Shown here: positions 15,438 through 15,554 of the stretch, one piece after another
Numbering within the stretch: the first letter of the stretch is position 1
How the letters are laid out: each line of letters starts with the position of its first letter
Assembly: GCA_937872005.1 (NCBI GenBank)
Contig: CALMPQ010000479.1
Location: 1-15,554 of the forward strand
Origin: an uncultured Propioniciclava sp.
GTDB taxonomy: Bacteria > Actinomycetota > Actinomycetes > Propionibacteriales > Propionibacteriaceae
Direction of reading: 5' to 3'
DNA: 15,554 nt
Position numbers and translations under genes: made by a program
Notes under the pieces: generated by a model
Seen by the model: the letters and a program-made list of their open reading frames with translations, nothing else
Databases searched by the model: none
What the model was told of the DNA's origin: nothing

Positions 15438-15554
15438 CCGACCACGACCGCGCCGAACGCGCCCTCGCCCGGGCGCTGCGCGAGCACGACCGCGACCACG
15501 ACTTCGCCCCGCTCGACCCCGAGGGACTCAAGCACGGGACGGCGGTTGCCGACC
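15434..15554 (+). CDS. N-terminal fragment of the sigma factor partner gene (partial at the right edge)
   Basis: It starts MTDHDRAERALARALREHDRDHDFAPLDP, overlapping the sigma stop by ATGA, and runs off the window after 40 codons. The charged, Asp/His/Arg-rich helical start without a signal peptide is what the cytoplasmic head of a membrane-anchored anti-sigma or SigE-partner protein often looks like. No membrane segment or family motif is visible yet, so the assignment rests on position. Confidence 0.65.
   Translation, partial: MTDHDRAERALARALREHDRDHDFAPLDPEGLKHGTAVAD

Overview
This is a GC-rich chromosomal window (one sampled 60-base line in the transporter operon is 41/60 G+C) with actinobacterial hallmarks: GTG starts, 4-base ATGA/GTGA gene overlaps, three probably leaderless genes with a TAGNCT box 6-7 bases before the start codon, a LacI regulator and an ECF sigma factor. 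Phosphate acetyltransferase, a FadD15-type acyl-CoA synthetase and a two-ACT-domain protein fit a propionibacterium-like actinobacterium, but the genus cannot be fixed from this window. No rRNA, tRNA, CRISPR array, transposase or phage gene was seen.

Layout. (1) 1-1152, minus: the first 384 codons of pta, running off the left edge. (2) 1225-4436, minus: a tightly overlapping four-gene operon. It encodes a small Sec-secreted cysteine-free protein, a lipoprotein, an ABC ATPase and a MacB/FtsX-type permease. Its G+C is lower than its surroundings in places, and it is the least explained module here. (3) 4437-4902: an intergenic stretch holding a decayed, frameshifted relic of an endonuclease IV gene (plus strand, about 4569-4785), followed by a near-consensus LacI-family operator at 4813-4826. 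(4) 4903-10777, plus: an importer operon. It encodes a lipoprotein solute-binding protein, a PotA/FbpC-type ATPase, a fused 12-helix permease, a cytosolic glycerophosphodiester phosphodiesterase and a LacI regulator. A strong hairpin separates the binding-protein gene from the ATPase gene. (5) 10826-12015, minus: an ACT-domain gene overlapping an intact endonuclease IV gene. (6) 12079-13034, plus: a two-gene nucleotidyltransferase pair that looks like a toxin-antitoxin module. (7) 13054-14865, plus: long-chain acyl-CoA synthetase. (8) 14931-15554, plus: a SigE-family ECF sigma factor with a candidate ECF promoter upstream, and the start of an overlapping partner gene.

How the genes may work together. 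The importer, phosphodiesterase and LacI protein read as one inducible uptake-and-hydrolysis pathway for a phosphorylated organic solute. It resembles Ugp plus UgpQ in logic but uses a transporter of the Fe3+/hexose-phosphate/aminoethylphosphonate class. The minus-strand operon reads as an envelope module: a secreted protein made together with a lipoprotein and a MacB-like machine. It could be a bacteriocin-like product with self-protection, or an envelope-stress or efflux device. The intact endonuclease IV at 10.8-11.6 kb and the relic at 4.6 kb show that this neighbourhood once held two such genes, now on opposite strands either side of the importer operon.
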